Shown one piece after another: positions 45,280-56,617 of a stretch of 64,000 nt of DNA. The notes beneath the pieces were generated by a model, which was given only the letters and a program-made list of their open reading frames with translations, did not search any database and was not told the DNA's origin. This DNA comes from Streptacidiphilus fuscans (GTDB taxonomy: Bacteria > Actinomycetota > Actinomycetes > Streptomycetales > Streptomycetaceae): the NCBI RefSeq assembly GCF_015690355.1, contig NZ_JADPRT010000003.1, positions 124,001-188,000 on the forward strand. Reading direction: 5' to 3'. Numbering within the stretch: the first letter of the stretch is position 1; every line of letters begins with the position of its first letter. Both the position numbers and the translations under genes were made by a program.

Positions 45280-46836
45280 TCAGCCGAAGAGCGAGCCGGA
45301 CGCCAGCTGCAGCACCAGCTGCGGCGCCACCGACAGCACCACGCCCAGCACCGTGGCCACCGCGACCGCAGCGCCCAGGGCGACCGGCAGCCCACGGCGA
45401 GCCGCGGCGGGGGCAGCGACCGGGCTGGGCTGGAAGAGCTTGGCGGTCCATGCCAGGTAGTAGTACAGGGCCACTACGACATTCACCGCCATGATCACGG
45501 CCAGCCAGCCGAGACCGGCGTCGACCGCGGCGCGGAAGACGACGACCTTGCCGAAGAGGCCGATCACGCCCGGCGGCAGACCGGCCAGGTTCAGCAGGAA
45601 GAACGCCATGGCCAGCGCCACCGCGGGACGCCTCGCGAAGAGCCCCTGGTACACGTCGAGCCGGTCGCCGCCGAGGGTGACGACCGCGAAGGCACCCAGG
45701 TTGACCAGGCCGTAGATCAGCGCGAAGGCCACGGTGGAACCGATCGCCCCGGAGCCCGAGGCATGACCTGCGCCCGCGGCCGCGATCGGGACCAGCAGGT
45801 AGCCGGCCTGGGCGACGGACGACCAGGCGAGCAGCCGTACCGCGCTGTGCGGCGCGTCGGAGCGCTGACGCAGCGCGCCGACATTGCCGACCGTCATGGT
45901 CAGCGCGGCGAGGACCGCCAGCGCGTAGCCCCAGTCTCGCCCGTACGAGTGAAAACCCAGGACGGCGATTGCGGCGAGGCCCGCGAGTCCGGCAGCCTTT
46001 CCGACCACAGAGAGATACGCGGCGACGGGGACAGGGGCGCCGGCGTAAGTGTCCGGCACCCAGAAGTGGAACGGTGCGGCGGCCGTCTTGAAGGCGAAGC
46101 CGACCAGGGTGAGCACGGTGCCGACGGCGACGAGCACGTGCAGCTGCGACTGGACGTGGGGCAGTGCGGCACCGATCCGGTCGAGGTAGAGGCTGCCGGT
46201 GGCGGCGTAGACGAAGCTGACGCCGAGCAGGGTGACGGCCGTGGCCGTGACCGACGACAGGAAGAACTTGAGCGCCGCCTCCCCGCCCCGTCCGTCGCGG
46301 CGGAGGGCGACGAGCGCGAAGGCCGGCAGCGTGGTGACCTCCAGCGCGACGACGAGCGAGGCCAGGTCACGGCAGGCGGGCAGCAGGGCCGCCCCGCAGG
46401 CCGAGGCGAGCAGCAGGAACCAGAACTCCCCCACGGGCAACCGGTCCGCGTCGACGGAGAAGAGCGAGAGCAGCGCGACCAGCAGCGCCCCGGCCAGCAC
46501 CAGCAGCTGGAAGGCCAGCGCGAAGTGGTCGGCGACGTAGGAGCACGAGGTCACCCCCGCCGAGGTGGTGCAGAACGTGGTCCGGTGGCCCGCGCGCAGC
46601 GGAAGAAGCAGGACCAGCGAGGCGGCCAGCCCGGCCACCGAGAGCCAGCCCAGCAGCGGCTTTCGCGCCGTCGGCAGGAACAGGTCCGCGACCAGCACGA
46701 CCAGCGCCACCACGGCGGGGACGAGGGGCGGCAGGACGGCCAGCCAGTCCACGGACTGGATCAGCGACCCGGCGGGGACGGCGGCGGCCAGGGCGTCAGT
46801 AGGGAGGGCGCCTGCGGTGAGAGCGGTAGTCAGCAT
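45280..46836 (-). CDS. nuoN: NADH-quinone oxidoreductase subunit N
   Basis: 518 residues, about 14 membrane helices. Contains the proton-channel lysine/glutamate pattern of antiporter-like subunits ([56 protein letters not shown]). It is the last of the ten nuo genes and starts three bases after nuoM. Part of the membrane arm that pumps protons. Confidence 0.95.
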   Translation of the reverse strand: MLTTALTAGALPTDALAAAVPAGSLIQSVDWLAVLPPLVPAVVALVVLVADLFLPTARKPLLGWLSVAGLAASLVLLLPLRAGHRTTFCTTSAGVTSCSYVADHFALAFQLLVLAGALLVALLSLFSVDADRLPVGEFWFLLLASACGAALLPACRDLASLVVALEVTTLPAFALVALRRDGRGGEAALKFFLSSVTATAVTLLGVSFVYAATGSLYLDRIGAALPHVQSQLHVLVAVGTVLTLVGFAFKTAAAPFHFWVPDTYAGAPVPVAAYLSVVGKAAGLAGLAAIAVLGFHSYGRDWGYALAVLAALTMTVGNVGALRQRSDAPHSAVRLLAWSSVAQAGYLLVPIAAAGAGHASGSGAIGSTVAFALIYGLVNLGAFAVVTLGGDRLDVYQGLFARRPAVALAMAFFLLNLAGLPPGVIGLFGKVVVFRAAVDAGLGWLAVIMAVNVVVALYYYLAWTAKLFQPSPVAAPAAARRGLPVALGAAVAVATVLGVVLSVAPQLVLQLASGSLFG

Positions 46837-46839
46837 GGC

Positions 46840-48384
46840 TCAGCTGCCTCCGAGCAGCGCCTGGACGGCGGGCGTGGACAGCCCGAGCAGCAGCGCCGGC
46901 CAGAGACCGGCGACGACGGTGAGCACGACCAGCGGGGTCCAGGTGACGGCCTCGTAGGTCTGGACGTCGGTGAGGGTCGCCCCCGGAACGGCGGGCGCGG
47001 TGACCGGGTCGCCCATGCAGACCCGGCGGACGACGGAGAGCAGGTAGGCCGCGGTGAGCAGGGTGCCGAACCCGGCCAGGACCATCAACGCGAGGAAGGT
47101 CGGCCGGGACAGCCCGGCGGCGGGGTGGAAGGCGCCGAGCATGGCCAGCAGTTCGCCCCAGAACCCGGCCAGGCCCGGCAGGCCGAGACTGGCCACCGCG
47201 CCGAAGGCGAGCAGCGCGCCGAGCCGTGGGGCTCGGCCGTACAGGGCGGCGCCGCTCTCGACCCGGGCGCCGGCGAGGGTGTCCAGGTCCGCGGTGCCGT
47301 ACCGGTCCTTGATCGCGCCGACGAGGAAGAAGAGGAGGCCGGTGATGAGCCCGTGCCCGATGTTGGCGAAGAGCGCCCCGTTGATACCGACCGGGTTGAG
47401 GGTCGCGATGCCGAGCAGGACGAAGCCCATGTGGCCGACCGACGAGAAGGCGATCAGCCGCTTGAGGTCGCCGCGGCTCCCCGGCCGGGCCAGCGAAAGA
47501 CAGGCCAGCGAGCCGTAGATGATGCCGACGACGGCGAAGGCCCCGAGGTAGGGGGCGAGTTCGTGCATCCCCTGCGGGACGCTCGGGATCAGCACCCGGA
47601 CGAATCCGTAGGTGCCCATCTTGAGCAGCACGCCCGCCAGCAGCACCGAGCCCGCCGTGGGAGCGGCCGTGTGGGCGTCGGGGAGCCAGCTGTGGAACGG
47701 CCACATCGGCGCCTTGACGGCCAGTCCGATGCCGATGGCCAGCACGACGAGGATCTGGGTGCCACGGGACAGGCCGTGCCCGTGGTTGGCGGCCAGCGCG
47801 GTCATGTCGAAGGTCCCGGCCTTGAGGCCGAGCAGCAGCAGCCCGAGCAGCATGACCGCCGAGCCGAGCAGCGTGTAGAGGATGAAGCGGAACGCCGCCG
47901 GTCCCCGGTTCTCCCCGCCCCAACGGGCGATCAGGAAGTACATGGGCACCAGCACGATCTCGAACGCCACGAAGAAGAGCAGCAGGTCGAGCACCGCGAA
48001 GGTGGCCAGCATGCCGGTCGCCAGGAGCAGCAGCAGCCCCGTCCAGCCCCGTTCGCTGCCGCCCGCGGGCAGGCGCTTGAGCGAGTAGAGGGCGCAGAGG
48101 AAGGTGAGCAGTGCCGTCAGCACCAGCAGCGGCAACGAGATGCCGTCGACGCCGAGGTGGAACCGGACGTTGAGCGCCGGGATCCACGCCACGTTCGTGA
48201 CGCCCTGCATCCGGGCCGGGTGGTGCAGGTCGAACCCGGCGGCCAGGGCGACGGCCACGGCCAGGTCGGCTCCGGTCACGGCGACGCCGAGCCACAGCGC
48301 GCGGCGTCCGCCGAGCGCGGGCACCAGCGTCGCGGCGGAGCCGACCAGCGGCAGCGCGAGGAGGACGAGAAGCAGCACGGTCAT
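46840..48384 (-). CDS. nuoM: NADH-quinone oxidoreductase subunit M
   Basis: 514 residues from the ATG at 48384 (MTVLLLVLLALPLVGSA), with GGAGG ten bases upstream; a farther ATG would overlap nuoL. Antiporter-like: FHLGVDGISLPLLVLTALLT, the conserved FEIVLVPMYFLI region with its Glu, KAPMWPFHSWLPDAHTAAPT and GFWGELLAM. Proton-pumping subunit of the membrane arm. Confidence 0.95.
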   Translation of the reverse strand: MTVLLLVLLALPLVGSAATLVPALGGRRALWLGVAVTGADLAVAVALAAGFDLHHPARMQGVTNVAWIPALNVRFHLGVDGISLPLLVLTALLTFLCALYSLKRLPAGGSERGWTGLLLLLATGMLATFAVLDLLLFFVAFEIVLVPMYFLIARWGGENRGPAAFRFILYTLLGSAVMLLGLLLLGLKAGTFDMTALAANHGHGLSRGTQILVVLAIGIGLAVKAPMWPFHSWLPDAHTAAPTAGSVLLAGVLLKMGTYGFVRVLIPSVPQGMHELAPYLGAFAVVGIIYGSLACLSLARPGSRGDLKRLIAFSSVGHMGFVLLGIATLNPVGINGALFANIGHGLITGLLFFLVGAIKDRYGTADLDTLAGARVESGAALYGRAPRLGALLAFGAVASLGLPGLAGFWGELLAMLGAFHPAAGLSRPTFLALMVLAGFGTLLTAAYLLSVVRRVCMGDPVTAPAVPGATLTDVQTYEAVTWTPLVVLTVVAGLWPALLLGLSTPAVQALLGGS

Positions 48385-48445
48385 CTGGCGGTCGCCTCCG
48401 AGCGAGCGGTACGGGCGCGACGGGCAGGGCAGGCGGGGCTGGTGG

Positions 48446-50434
48446 TCACTGGGCCACCGCCACGACGATGGCGAGGACCACGACACCGGCCGCGAGCGCG
48501 CTCAGATAGCCCTGGGTGTTGCCGTTCTGGGCCCGCCTGACGACCCGTCCGACCAGGCCCGGAGTGATCGCCGCGCCCTTGACGTAGGTCTCGACGACCT
48601 CACGGTCGAGGAAGGCGACCAGCGTGGCCGCGCCGAGCACCGGGCGGACGAAGACGCGGTCGTAGAGCCGGTCGACGCCGAAGCCGTCCCGGGCGGGCCC
48701 GAAGAGCGGGCCGAGCAGCACCCGTCCCGGATCGGCCACCGCGCCCGACGCCACGGCGTCGGCGGGCAGGGTCGCCGCGGCGCGGCGCCAGGCGGCGTAG
48801 GCGAGGCCGAAGCCGAGCAGGGCGACCGCCGTGCCGATCACGCTGGTGGGCAGTGACGGCGTCAGCGAGACGCCGTCCAGCCAGGCGGGAAGCCAGTTGG
48901 TACGCAGGCCGACCAGGCCGAGCCCGATGCTCGGCACGGCCAGCAGCCACAGGGGCACGCGCATCGCCGCGGGCTCGGCGGTGACGACCTTGGCGGTGCC
49001 GCCCTCCCCGGCGACGGCCTGCGCGCCGCGCGGGTGGAAGGCGAGCAGCCAGAGCCGTGCCGCGTACATCGCGGTCAGCAGCGCCGTCAGCAGGCCGCCG
49101 ACGAGGACGATCCAGCCGAGGTAGCAGGGGACGTTCCCCGCCGGGCCGAGGCCGTCGGTCAGCGCGTGGCCGTTGGCCGCCTGCTCGGCGGCTGTCAGCA
49201 CGGACTCCTTGCTGAAGAACCCGGAGAACGGCGGCACACCCGCGAGCGCCAACAGACCGATGCCCATGGTGGTGTAGGCGTCCGGCACGCGACGCCTGAG
49301 CAGACCCTCGCCCGAGCCGCCCGAACCGTCGGAGCTGCCCAAGCCGCCCGGACGGGCCATCGCGGTGAGCGAGTTGGTGTGGGCGGCGTGTATCACCACA
49401 CCGGCCGCGAGGAAGAGCAGCGCCTTGAACGCGCCGTGGGTCAGCAGGTGGAACAGGGCGGCGTCACGGTCGCCCACGGCGAGCGCACCGGTCATGTAGC
49501 CGAGCTGACCGACCGTCGAGTAGGCCAGCACCCGCTTGAGGTCGTCCTGGGCCAGCGCGCACAGCGCCGAGCCGATCATGGTGATCACGGCCAGCACGCC
49601 CAGGACCACCAGGGCGGTGGTCGAGAGCAGGAAGACCGGCATCAGCCGGGCCACCAGGTAGACGCCGGCGGCGACCATGGTGGCCGCGTGGATCAGCGCG
49701 GAGACCGGCGTCGGACCGGCCATCGCGTCCGGGAGCCAGGTGTGCAGCGGGAACTGGGCCGACTTGCCGGCGACGCCGCAGAGCAGCAGCAGCGCGGCGA
49801 GGGTGGCGTGGTGCAGGTGCCCGGTGGTCGCCGCGCCGATGATCCCGTTGATGCTGAACGTGCCCGCGTCGCCGGCCAGCACGAAGATGCCGAAGAGGAA
49901 GGGGACGTCACCGAGCTTGGTGACCAGGAACGCCTTGATCGAGGCGGACCGGGCGTCCTCGCGCTCCCAGTGGTGACCGACCAGGAAGTACGAGCAGATG
50001 CCCATGACCTCCCAGCCGACCAGCAGCACGATCAGGTCGCCGGAGTAGAGGACCAGCAGCATCGCCGAGGTGAAGAGCGAGACCAGCGCCGCGTAGGAGG
50101 GGTAGCGCGGGTCCTCTCGCAGGTAGGCCGTCGAGTAGAGCTGGACGCAGGTCGCGACCACGCCGACGAGCACCGCGAGGAGGACGGCGATGCCGTCCAG
50201 GTGCAGCGAGAGGTAGATCGGCACACCGCCGGTGGGGGTGAGCTCGGTGGCGGCGTCGAGAAGGTGGCCGGGGCCGAGCCGGGCCGCGACGACCACGGCG
50301 AGTACCGCCGTGGTCAGCGTCGGCAGTACCGCGAGCGGCCGGGCCATGCCCGGAGCGCGCCGTCCGCAGGCCAGGCCCGCGAGCGCGCCGAGGAACGGCA
50401 GCAGCGGGACGAGGATCGCGAGAGTGAGGGTCAT
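48446..50434 (-). CDS. nuoL: NADH-quinone oxidoreductase subunit L
   Basis: 662 residues. Typical distal antiporter subunit: [81 protein letters not shown], and a long C-terminal helix region. A short low-complexity Gly/Ser stretch ([15 protein letters not shown]) lies in one loop. It overlaps nuoK by four bases (ATGA). Confidence 0.95.
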   Translation of the reverse strand: MTLTLAILVPLLPFLGALAGLACGRRAPGMARPLAVLPTLTTAVLAVVVAARLGPGHLLDAATELTPTGGVPIYLSLHLDGIAVLLAVLVGVVATCVQLYSTAYLREDPRYPSYAALVSLFTSAMLLVLYSGDLIVLLVGWEVMGICSYFLVGHHWEREDARSASIKAFLVTKLGDVPFLFGIFVLAGDAGTFSINGIIGAATTGHLHHATLAALLLLCGVAGKSAQFPLHTWLPDAMAGPTPVSALIHAATMVAAGVYLVARLMPVFLLSTTALVVLGVLAVITMIGSALCALAQDDLKRVLAYSTVGQLGYMTGALAVGDRDAALFHLLTHGAFKALLFLAAGVVIHAAHTNSLTAMARPGGLGSSDGSGGSGEGLLRRRVPDAYTTMGIGLLALAGVPPFSGFFSKESVLTAAEQAANGHALTDGLGPAGNVPCYLGWIVLVGGLLTALLTAMYAARLWLLAFHPRGAQAVAGEGGTAKVVTAEPAAMRVPLWLLAVPSIGLGLVGLRTNWLPAWLDGVSLTPSLPTSVIGTAVALLGFGLAYAAWRRAAATLPADAVASGAVADPGRVLLGPLFGPARDGFGVDRLYDRVFVRPVLGAATLVAFLDREVVETYVKGAAITPGLVGRVVRRAQNGNTQGYLSALAAGVVVLAIVVAVAQ

Positions 50435-50796
50435 CCGACGGTGGCCTTCCCCTCGGTCGGGTCGACGGGTTGATCCCCGTCCGGCTCGTCGCCGTCGTGG
50501 AGACGGCCGACCCGGTCGATGTCCGCGGTACCGCGGTTACGGAAGATCAACAGCACGACGGCCAGACCGATGCCGATCTCGGCGGCTGCGATGGTGATGG
50601 TGAACAGGGTGAGCGCCTGGCCCGCGTGCAGGCTGTCGCGCAGCCAGACGTCGAAGGCGACGAGGTTGAGGTTGACGGCGTTGAGCATCAGCTCGACGGA
50701 CATCAGCATCAGCACGGCGTTGCGGCGCGCGAGCACGCCGTAGAGGCCGACGCAGAAGAGCAGGGCCGCGAGGACGGCCGGGTAGACGAGATGCAC
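50431..50796 (-). CDS. nuoK: NADH-quinone oxidoreductase subunit K
   Basis: 121 residues, three membrane helices with the buried glutamates in [15 protein letters not shown] and [17 protein letters not shown] needed for proton transfer. Compared with the usual about 100 residues there is a polar C-terminal tail of 25 residues ([20 protein letters not shown]). It follows nuoJ by five bases. Confidence 0.95.
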   Translation of the reverse strand: MHLVYPAVLAALLFCVGLYGVLARRNAVLMLMSVELMLNAVNLNLVAFDVWLRDSLHAGQALTLFTITIAAAEIGIGLAVVLLIFRNRGTADIDRVGRLHDGDEPDGDQPVDPTEGKATVG

Positions 50797-50801
50797 GCCG
50801 C

Positions 50802-51374
50802 TCAGCGCTCCCCTCGGTCAGGAGTCTCTTGGACGTCGCGGCGGGACAGGACGATCGCGCCGACGAGCGCGGCGAGCAGCAGTACCGACAGCGCCTCGAA
50901 CGGCAGCACCCAGTAGCGGAACAGCGTCACGCCGTTGGTGGCGGTGCTGCCGGCCACGGTGCCGAGGTCGACCCAGGTGGTCCGGAAGGCGTCCACGACG
51001 AGGGTGACCAGCGTCGCCGCCGCGGCCAGCGCGACGCCGACGGCGAGCCACCGGTTGCCCGAGTCCGCGTCGGGCGACTCCCCGATCGGCGCACGGGTCA
51101 GCATCAGGCCGAAGAGGACGAGCACGACGACCGCGCCGACGTAGATCAGCACCTGCACCCAGGCGATGAACTCCGCCGTCAGCAGCAGGTACTCGACGGC
51201 GAGCCCGCCCAGCGCGACGACCAGCCAGAGCGCGGCGTGGACCAGCTGCTTGGTGGTGACGGTCAGCAGAGCCGCGCCCAGTACGGCCAGGCCGACCAGG
51301 GCGAAGACGATCTCGACACCGGTCGGCGAGAGGAAGCTGTGGCCGGAACCGACCACGGACGGAACGACGTTCAC
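50802..51374 (-). CDS. nuoJ: NADH-quinone oxidoreductase subunit J
   Basis: 190 residues with five membrane helices; the third helix region with [23 protein letters not shown] is the signature of the subunit at the joint between the quinone site and the pumps. It overlaps nuoI by four bases. Confidence 0.94.
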   Translation of the reverse strand: MNVVPSVVGSGHSFLSPTGVEIVFALVGLAVLGAALLTVTTKQLVHAALWLVVALGGLAVEYLLLTAEFIAWVQVLIYVGAVVVLVLFGLMLTRAPIGESPDADSGNRWLAVGVALAAAATLVTLVVDAFRTTWVDLGTVAGSTATNGVTLFRYWVLPFEALSVLLLAALVGAIVLSRRDVQETPDRGER

Positions 51375-51997
51375 GCGTCCCCCTCCTGCTCCGCGGACGC
51401 CGCGGAAGCCTCGGACGCCTCAGATGCCCCGGACGCCGCGGAAGCCTCGGCGGCGGCTGCCGCAGCCGCTGCCGCTGCGGCGACGGCCTTGTCGGCGGCC
51501 TTGCGGGCGGCGGCGATCTCCTTGGGCTCCTCCGCCGCCGGGTCGAGGGCGGGCGGGGCGGGGACGGTCCACATCCACTCGCGCAGGCGGTCACGCTCGT
51601 GGGTGAGGTCGAGGATGTCCTCCTCCGCGTACTCGAACTCCGGCGACCAGAAGAGCGCGTCGAAGGGACAGACCTCGATGCAGATGCCGCAGTACATGCA
51701 GAGCGAGAAGTCGATCGCGAACCGGTCCAGCACGTTGCGGGTGCGGGCGCGCGCGTTCGGGTCGGCTGCGGGCAGCGTCTCCTTGTGGGAGTCGATGTAG
51801 ATGCACCAGTCCGGGCACTCGCGGGCGCAGAGCATGCAGACCGTGCAGTTCTCCTCCAGCAGCGCGATGACGCCGCGCGAACGCGGCGGCAGCTCGGGCT
51901 GGACGTCCGGGTACTGGGCGGTGACGGTCCGCTTGGTCATGGTGCGCAGGGTGACCGCGAGGCCCTTGGCCAGACCCCGACCGGGGAAGGGGGACAT
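51371..51997 (-). CDS. nuoI: NADH-quinone oxidoreductase subunit I with alanine-rich tail
   Basis: 208 residues. Two 4Fe-4S motifs, [13 protein letters not shown] (C51, C54, C57, C61) and [13 protein letters not shown] (C100, C103, C106, C110), carry clusters N6a and N6b. The last 45 residues are an unusual tract of Ala, Ser and Glu ([20 protein letters not shown]...SEASAAS). The start shares one base with the nuoH stop (TGATG). Confidence 0.93.
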   Translation of the reverse strand: MSPFPGRGLAKGLAVTLRTMTKRTVTAQYPDVQPELPPRSRGVIALLEENCTVCMLCARECPDWCIYIDSHKETLPAADPNARARTRNVLDRFAIDFSLCMYCGICIEVCPFDALFWSPEFEYAEEDILDLTHERDRLREWMWTVPAPPALDPAAEEPKEIAAARKAADKAVAAAAAAAAAAAEASAASGASEASEASAASAEQEGDA

Positions 51998-52956
51998 CAG
52001 GAGATCACCACCTTGACGACGCCGGTGACGGCGAGCTGCGCGAGCGCGAGCGGGATGAGCACGGTCCAGGCGAAGCGCATCAGCTGGTCCTCGCGCAGGC
52101 GCGGGTAGGTGACGCGCAGCCAGATGACGACGAAGGCCAGGGCGAAGGTCTTCAGCAGCATCCAGAGCCAGCCGAGCGTGGCGGCCATCGGCCCGTGCCA
52201 GCCGCCGAGAAAGAGCACGGCCGTCAGCGCGGAGACGACGAGGATGCCCGCGTACTCGGAGAGCAGGAAGAGCGCGAAGCGCAGGCCGGTGTACTCGGTG
52301 TAGGCACCGAAGATGATCTCCGAGTCGGCGACCGGCATGTCGAACGGCGGACGCTGCAGCTCGGCCAGCCCGGCGACGAAGAAGACGAAGCCGCCGACGA
52401 TCTGCCACGGCACCCACCACCAGTGGAAGGCGCCGAGGATCCCCGTCAGCGAGACGGTTCCTGCGGCCATGGCCACGGAGGCGGCGGCGAGCAGCATCGG
52501 CAGCTCGTACGCCATCAGCTGGGCGGCGGTGCGGATGCCGCCCAGCAGCGAGAACTTGTTGGCCGACGCCCACCCGGCCATCAGCGAGCCGAGCACGCCG
52601 ACGCCCATCACCGCGAGCACGAAGAAGAGGCCCGCGTCGATCGACTGCCCGACCAGGTCCCCCGGGCCGAGCGGGATCGCCAGCAGCGCGAGGAGGTACG
52701 GCAGCAGCGCGACGGCGGGCGCGATCTGGAAGATCTTCCGGTCGGCCCCGGCCGGGACGATGTCCTCCTTCTGCGCGAACTTGACGCCGTCGGCGACGAG
52801 CTGCGCCCACCCGTGGAACCCGCCCGCGTACATCGGGCCGAGACGGCCCTGCATGTGCGCCATGGTCTTGTGCTCGGTCTGGCCGATGACCAGCGGGAAC
52901 ACCAGGAAGACCACGAGCACCGCGACGCAGCGCAGCAGCGCGTCGAGCGTGGTCAC
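51997..52956 (-). CDS. nuoH: NADH-quinone oxidoreductase subunit H
   Basis: 319 residues, eight membrane helices. Contains the quinone-site loop [22 protein letters not shown] and [19 protein letters not shown] with the conserved charged residues. It overlaps nuoC by four bases. In this operon it directly follows nuoC because D, E, F and G are absent. Confidence 0.95.
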   Translation of the reverse strand: MTTLDALLRCVAVLVVFLVFPLVIGQTEHKTMAHMQGRLGPMYAGGFHGWAQLVADGVKFAQKEDIVPAGADRKIFQIAPAVALLPYLLALLAIPLGPGDLVGQSIDAGLFFVLAVMGVGVLGSLMAGWASANKFSLLGGIRTAAQLMAYELPMLLAAASVAMAAGTVSLTGILGAFHWWWVPWQIVGGFVFFVAGLAELQRPPFDMPVADSEIIFGAYTEYTGLRFALFLLSEYAGILVVSALTAVLFLGGWHGPMAATLGWLWMLLKTFALAFVVIWLRVTYPRLREDQLMRFAWTVLIPLALAQLAVTGVVKVVIS

Positions 52957-53987
52957 GCGTCCTCCTCGGGGGTGGTGGTCGAGTCGTCGGTGCGCGGCTC
53001 CGGCTTCGGAGCCTCGGGCGCGGGCGCAGCCTCTGCGTCTGTCTCGGGCGCAGCCTCTGCCTCTGCCTCGGGCACCGCCTCCGGTTCGGGCTGCTGGCTG
53101 ACGCTGCCGGCCGAGACCGAACGCGAGCGGCGCGGCCGGGCAGTGGGTGCGGCAGGAGATGATGCAGCGTCAGGAGACTGCCAGGGCGCGTCCGGCGAGG
53201 CAGGCGCAGGCGCAGCCGGGGTCTCCTCGACCGGAGCTGGAGCCGGGGTCTCGCCCGTCTGGCTCGCGCTGCCGGCCGCGACCGAGCGCGCGCGACGCGG
53301 GCGATCCGCCGCCGCTCCGGCCGCACCGCCTGCGCCAGCCGCACCCGCCCCGCGCGCGGCTCCGGCGCGCGCGCCTCGGGCCGGGCGCTCGGGGACGGGC
53401 GGCAGGGTGCCGGCGAGCGGGCCCCACTCGTTCGGGTCGGGGACGCCGGGCGGCAGCATGCGGCGACGGCCGCCCTCCGCGGGGCTGTGGTCGCTCTCCC
53501 CCGGCTCCTTCGCGCCGGGCCACGCCTTGGCCACGCGGGCGGCCAGGACGAACTCCTTGCGCAGCGGGTGGCCCTCGAAGCCGTCCGGCAGCAGCAGGGT
53601 GATCAGGTGCGGGTGCCCGGGGAACTCGATGCCGAACATCTCGTGCGTCTCGCGCTCGTGCCAGGCCGCGCCCGCGAAGACCGGGACGGCGGTGGGCAGC
53701 GACGCGGCGTCGCGCGGGACGCGGGTGCGCAGCAGCAGGTGCTGCGCGGCGGTGCCGTCGCCGACGCGGGCCAGGTGCGCGCTGACGGAGAAGCCCTCGG
53801 CCAGTTCGTCCACGGCGGAGAGCCAGTCGAAGTAGGCGAGCCCGAGCTGGTCGCGGCAGGTGGTCAGCGCCTCGGTCCAGTGCTCGGCGGGGACGTCCAC
53901 CGTCACCAGCTCGTACGCCTCCGCCGCCGAGGCCCACGGACCGACGGCGGCTGCGATCTCCTCGGCGGAGCGGTCGAGGATCGTCAT
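52953..53987 (-). CDS. nuoC: NADH-quinone oxidoreductase subunit C with long disordered extension
   Basis: 344 residues. The first 150 form the NuoC (30 kDa) domain, ending in the family motif [21 protein letters not shown] and LRKEF. The remaining 165 or so are a Pro/Ala/Glu tract with two similar peptides, [15 protein letters not shown] and [15 protein letters not shown], which suggests internal duplication. Typical NuoC proteins have 180-250 residues. NuoC normally contacts NuoD and NuoB; no nuoD is present here. Confidence 0.9.
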   Translation of the reverse strand: MTILDRSAEEIAAAVGPWASAAEAYELVTVDVPAEHWTEALTTCRDQLGLAYFDWLSAVDELAEGFSVSAHLARVGDGTAAQHLLLRTRVPRDAASLPTAVPVFAGAAWHERETHEMFGIEFPGHPHLITLLLPDGFEGHPLRKEFVLAARVAKAWPGAKEPGESDHSPAEGGRRRMLPPGVPDPNEWGPLAGTLPPVPERPARGARAGAARGAGAAGAGGAAGAAADRPRRARSVAAGSASQTGETPAPAPVEETPAAPAPASPDAPWQSPDAASSPAAPTARPRRSRSVSAGSVSQQPEPEAVPEAEAEAAPETDAEAAPAPEAPKPEPRTDDSTTTPEEDA

Positions 53988-54616
53988 GCCTGGTCACCGC
54001 CGTCGGCCTGCGGCCCCTGGACGAGCGGGCGGGCCAGCGCGGTCGGGGACGGCGGCGCGGCGGGGGAAACCGCCGTGGGGTACTGCTCCGGCAGCGACTC
54101 GCGCGCGATCTTCTCCTGCAGCTTGAGGATGCCCTGGAGCAGCGCCTCCGGCCGCGGCGGGCAGCCGGGGACGTAGACGTCGACCGGGATGATCTGGTCG
54201 ACGCCCTTGGTCACCGAGTACGAGTCCCAGTACGGGCCGCCGGAGTTGGAGCAGGCGCCGAAGGAGATGACGTACTTGGGCTCGGGCATCTGCTCGTAGA
54301 GCCGCTTGATCGCGGGTGCCATCTTGTCGGTCACCGTGCCCGAGACGATCATCAGGTCCGCCTGGCGCGGTCCGGGTGCGAACGGAATGACGCCCAGACG
54401 GATGAAGTCGTGCTTGGCCATGGACGCGGCGATGAACTCGATGGCGCAGCAGGCCAGCCCGAAGTTGAAGCACCACAGGCTGTACCGGCGGCCCCAGTTC
54501 AGCACCACCTTGATCGGGTCGGGCGCCATCCGGGCCAGCGGGCCGAGCCGCCGCGGTTCCAGCGCCGCCGCGCCGCCCGGCCGCGAGGGGTCCGGCGTTC
54601 CGAGGTTCACGACCAT
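53984..54616 (-). CDS. nuoB: NADH-quinone oxidoreductase subunit B
   Basis: 210 residues from the ATG at 54616 (AAGGGCG eight bases upstream; a GTG at 54610 that overlaps the nuoA stop is the alternative). The ligands of the terminal cluster N2 are intact: [22 protein letters not shown] and [14 protein letters not shown]. The C-terminal 35 residues are a Pro/Ala-rich tail. It overlaps both nuoA and nuoC, so translation is coupled. Confidence 0.94.
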   Translation of the reverse strand: MVVNLGTPDPSRPGGAAALEPRRLGPLARMAPDPIKVVLNWGRRYSLWCFNFGLACCAIEFIAASMAKHDFIRLGVIPFAPGPRQADLMIVSGTVTDKMAPAIKRLYEQMPEPKYVISFGACSNSGGPYWDSYSVTKGVDQIIPVDVYVPGCPPRPEALLQGILKLQEKIARESLPEQYPTAVSPAAPPSPTALARPLVQGPQADGGDQA

Positions 54617-55008
54617 GTCAGGACGCCCTTCTTCCACGCGTAGAGGAGGCCCACGGCGAGGAAACCGATGAACACGAACATCTCGATCAGCGTCCCGGCC
54701 CCGAATCCGGGCGCGGCGAAGACCGTGGCCCAGGGGAAGAGGTAGATCGCGTCGACCGCGAAGATCACGTAGAGGAAGGCGTAGACGTAGTAGCGGATCT
54801 GGGTCTGCGCCCAGCCCTCGCCCACCGGGTCGACGCCGCACTCGTACGCCAGCAGCTTCTCCTGCGTCGGCGCGTAGGGCCGCAGCAGCTGGTTGCCGGC
54901 GAACGCCACTCCGACGAAGAGGACGCCGATCAGCGCCATCAACCCGACCACGGAGTACGCGTGGAAGTACCCCGGTCGGGATGCCGCCAATGCCTGCACG
55001 GCCTGCAT
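54607..55008 (-). CDS. nuoA: NADH-quinone oxidoreductase subunit A
   Basis: 133 residues, three membrane helices. The loop [32 protein letters not shown] is the subunit signature. It is the first gene of the ten-gene operon. The upstream 279 bases, shared with the divergent sensor kinase gene, should contain its promoter; no convincing -35/-10 pair was found by eye. Confidence 0.94.
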   Translation of the reverse strand: MQAVQALAASRPGYFHAYSVVGLMALIGVLFVGVAFAGNQLLRPYAPTQEKLLAYECGVDPVGEGWAQTQIRYYVYAFLYVIFAVDAIYLFPWATVFAAPGFGAGTLIEMFVFIGFLAVGLLYAWKKGVLTWS

Positions 55009-55287
55009 GCTCGGTCGCCTCCGGACTCAGCCTACGTCGACGCGGTCGGGTCGGTTTAAGGGAATCTTTGCCTTTACGGCGTAGGAGTCTAGGTCCCCGG
55101 GCGTCCCAGCTGTGAACTCGCCCACCGGATGGACGGCTGCCTGACGCATACCGGACTCCTGCAGGTCGCACGGCGGGACGACGGACAGCCGGAGATCACC
55201 GGGGAGTAGGGGGTAGGGCTGTCCCTACCCCGGAAGCGGCGACCTTCCCCATGGTGTCGGGGGTCCCTCGGCGGCGAGCCTGGCAGC

Positions 55288-56457
55288 ATGGACCTGATGA
55301 CGACCGACGTGGACCGACGCCCCCGCTTCAACGCCCGGCTCGGCCGCGAGCTCGCCTACCTGCTCACCAACCTGCCGCTGGGCATCATCGGCTTCGTCGT
55401 CACCGTCGCCCTGCTGGCGCTGGGGATCGGCACGGCCGTCACGTTCGTGGGCATCTGGGTGCTGGCCGGGGCGCTCTTCGCGGTGCGCGGCGGCGCGGTC
55501 GTGGAACGGGCCCGCGCGCGGGCGCTGCTCGGCGAGGCCCCGCCGGAGCCGCTGCCGGTGCAGTCGGCCAGGTCCGGCCCGCTGAACCGGGCGCTGGCGG
55601 TGCTGGGCGACGGGATGGCTTGGCGCGGCGCGCTCTACTTCGTGGTGATGCTGCCCTGGGGGATCATCACCTTCACCTTCGCCCTGGTCTCGATGATCGT
55701 GCTCTTCCCGGCGCTGCCGTGGATCGCGCGCGGGCTCAGCCAGGTCGACCGGCTGCTGGTCAACGGGCTGCTGGCGCCGGGCGGGCTGACCGAGCGGGTG
55801 CGCGAGCTGGAGGACGACCGCGGCACCGTCGTCGACTCGGCCGCCGCCGACCTGCGCCGGATCGAACGCGACCTGCACGACGGCGCGCAGGCGCGGCTGG
55901 TCGCGCTGGCCATGGACCTGGGCCTGGCCAAGGAGAAGCTGACGGAGGATCCGGAGGCGGCGGCCCAGATGGTCGCAGGCGCGCACAGCGAGGTGAAACT
56001 GGCCCTCCAGGAGCTGCGCGACCTGGCCCGGGGCATCCACCCGGCGGTGCTGACCGACCGCGGCCTGGACGCCGCGCTCTCCTCGGTCGCGTCCCGCTGC
56101 CCGCTGCCCGGCGGCGTCCGGCTCGGCGTCGACTTGCCGGAGCGACCCGCGTCGGCGATCGAGGGCATCGCCTACTTCACCGTCAGCGAGCTGCTGACCA
56201 ACGCGGCGAAGCACGCGCAGGCGCGCAGCGCGCAGGTGGAGATCTGGCGCGCGGACGACCGGCTGATGCTCCAGGTCCGCGACGACGGCATCGGCGGCGC
56301 GACCGAACTGCCCGGCGGCGGCCTGGCCGGTCTGGCGGACCGGATCCGCGCGGTCGACGGCGTCTTCGTCGTCAGCAGCCCGGTCGGCGGCCCGACCGTG
56401 GTGACAGTTGAACTGCCGTGGCGAACACGGACACAGCAGCTCGACAAGCGGAACTGA
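55288..56457 (+). CDS. NarL-type sensor histidine kinase with PF13796-like membrane sensor domain
   Basis: 389 residues. Residues 20-160 form a membrane 'Sensor' domain with paired helices (NLPLGIIGFVVTVALLALGIG, FVVMLPWGIITFTFALVSMI). The HisKA_3 dimer domain follows with the phospho-accepting His in LRRIERDLHDGAQARLVALAM, then the ATPase with ELLTNAAKHAQA (N box), RDDGIGGA (G1) and GGGLAGLADRIRAVDG (G2). ATG at 55288 or 55297. No response regulator gene follows, which is unusual for this type. It is divergent from the nuo operon. Confidence 0.88.
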   Translation: MDLMTTDVDRRPRFNARLGRELAYLLTNLPLGIIGFVVTVALLALGIGTAVTFVGIWVLAGALFAVRGGAVVERARARALLGEAPPEPLPVQSARSGPLNRALAVLGDGMAWRGALYFVVMLPWGIITFTFALVSMIVLFPALPWIARGLSQVDRLLVNGLLAPGGLTERVRELEDDRGTVVDSAAADLRRIERDLHDGAQARLVALAMDLGLAKEKLTEDPEAAAQMVAGAHSEVKLALQELRDLARGIHPAVLTDRGLDAALSSVASRCPLPGGVRLGVDLPERPASAIEGIAYFTVSELLTNAAKHAQARSAQVEIWRADDRLMLQVRDDGIGGATELPGGGLAGLADRIRAVDGVFVVSSPVGGPTVVTVELPWRTRTQQLDKRN

Positions 56458-56617
56458 TCCTCCTACCCGCCACCCGGGCCGGGAAAACTGACAGCTGGTC
56501 ACGGCAGTACTACCGAGCAGCCACAGTTGCGTCTCGAACTCACAGACTTCTCCCCGGAATCGCTAATCTGCGGCGTTCGACAGGTTGTTCGCAGATGCAC
56601 TCCCAGGGGGAACCAGC

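Noticed and set aside
45187..48540. An 1117-codon plus-strand frame opposite nuoN and nuoM
   Set aside because: Same effect: the peptide is rich in Q, R, G and E, and the opposite strand carries full-length NuoN and NuoM.
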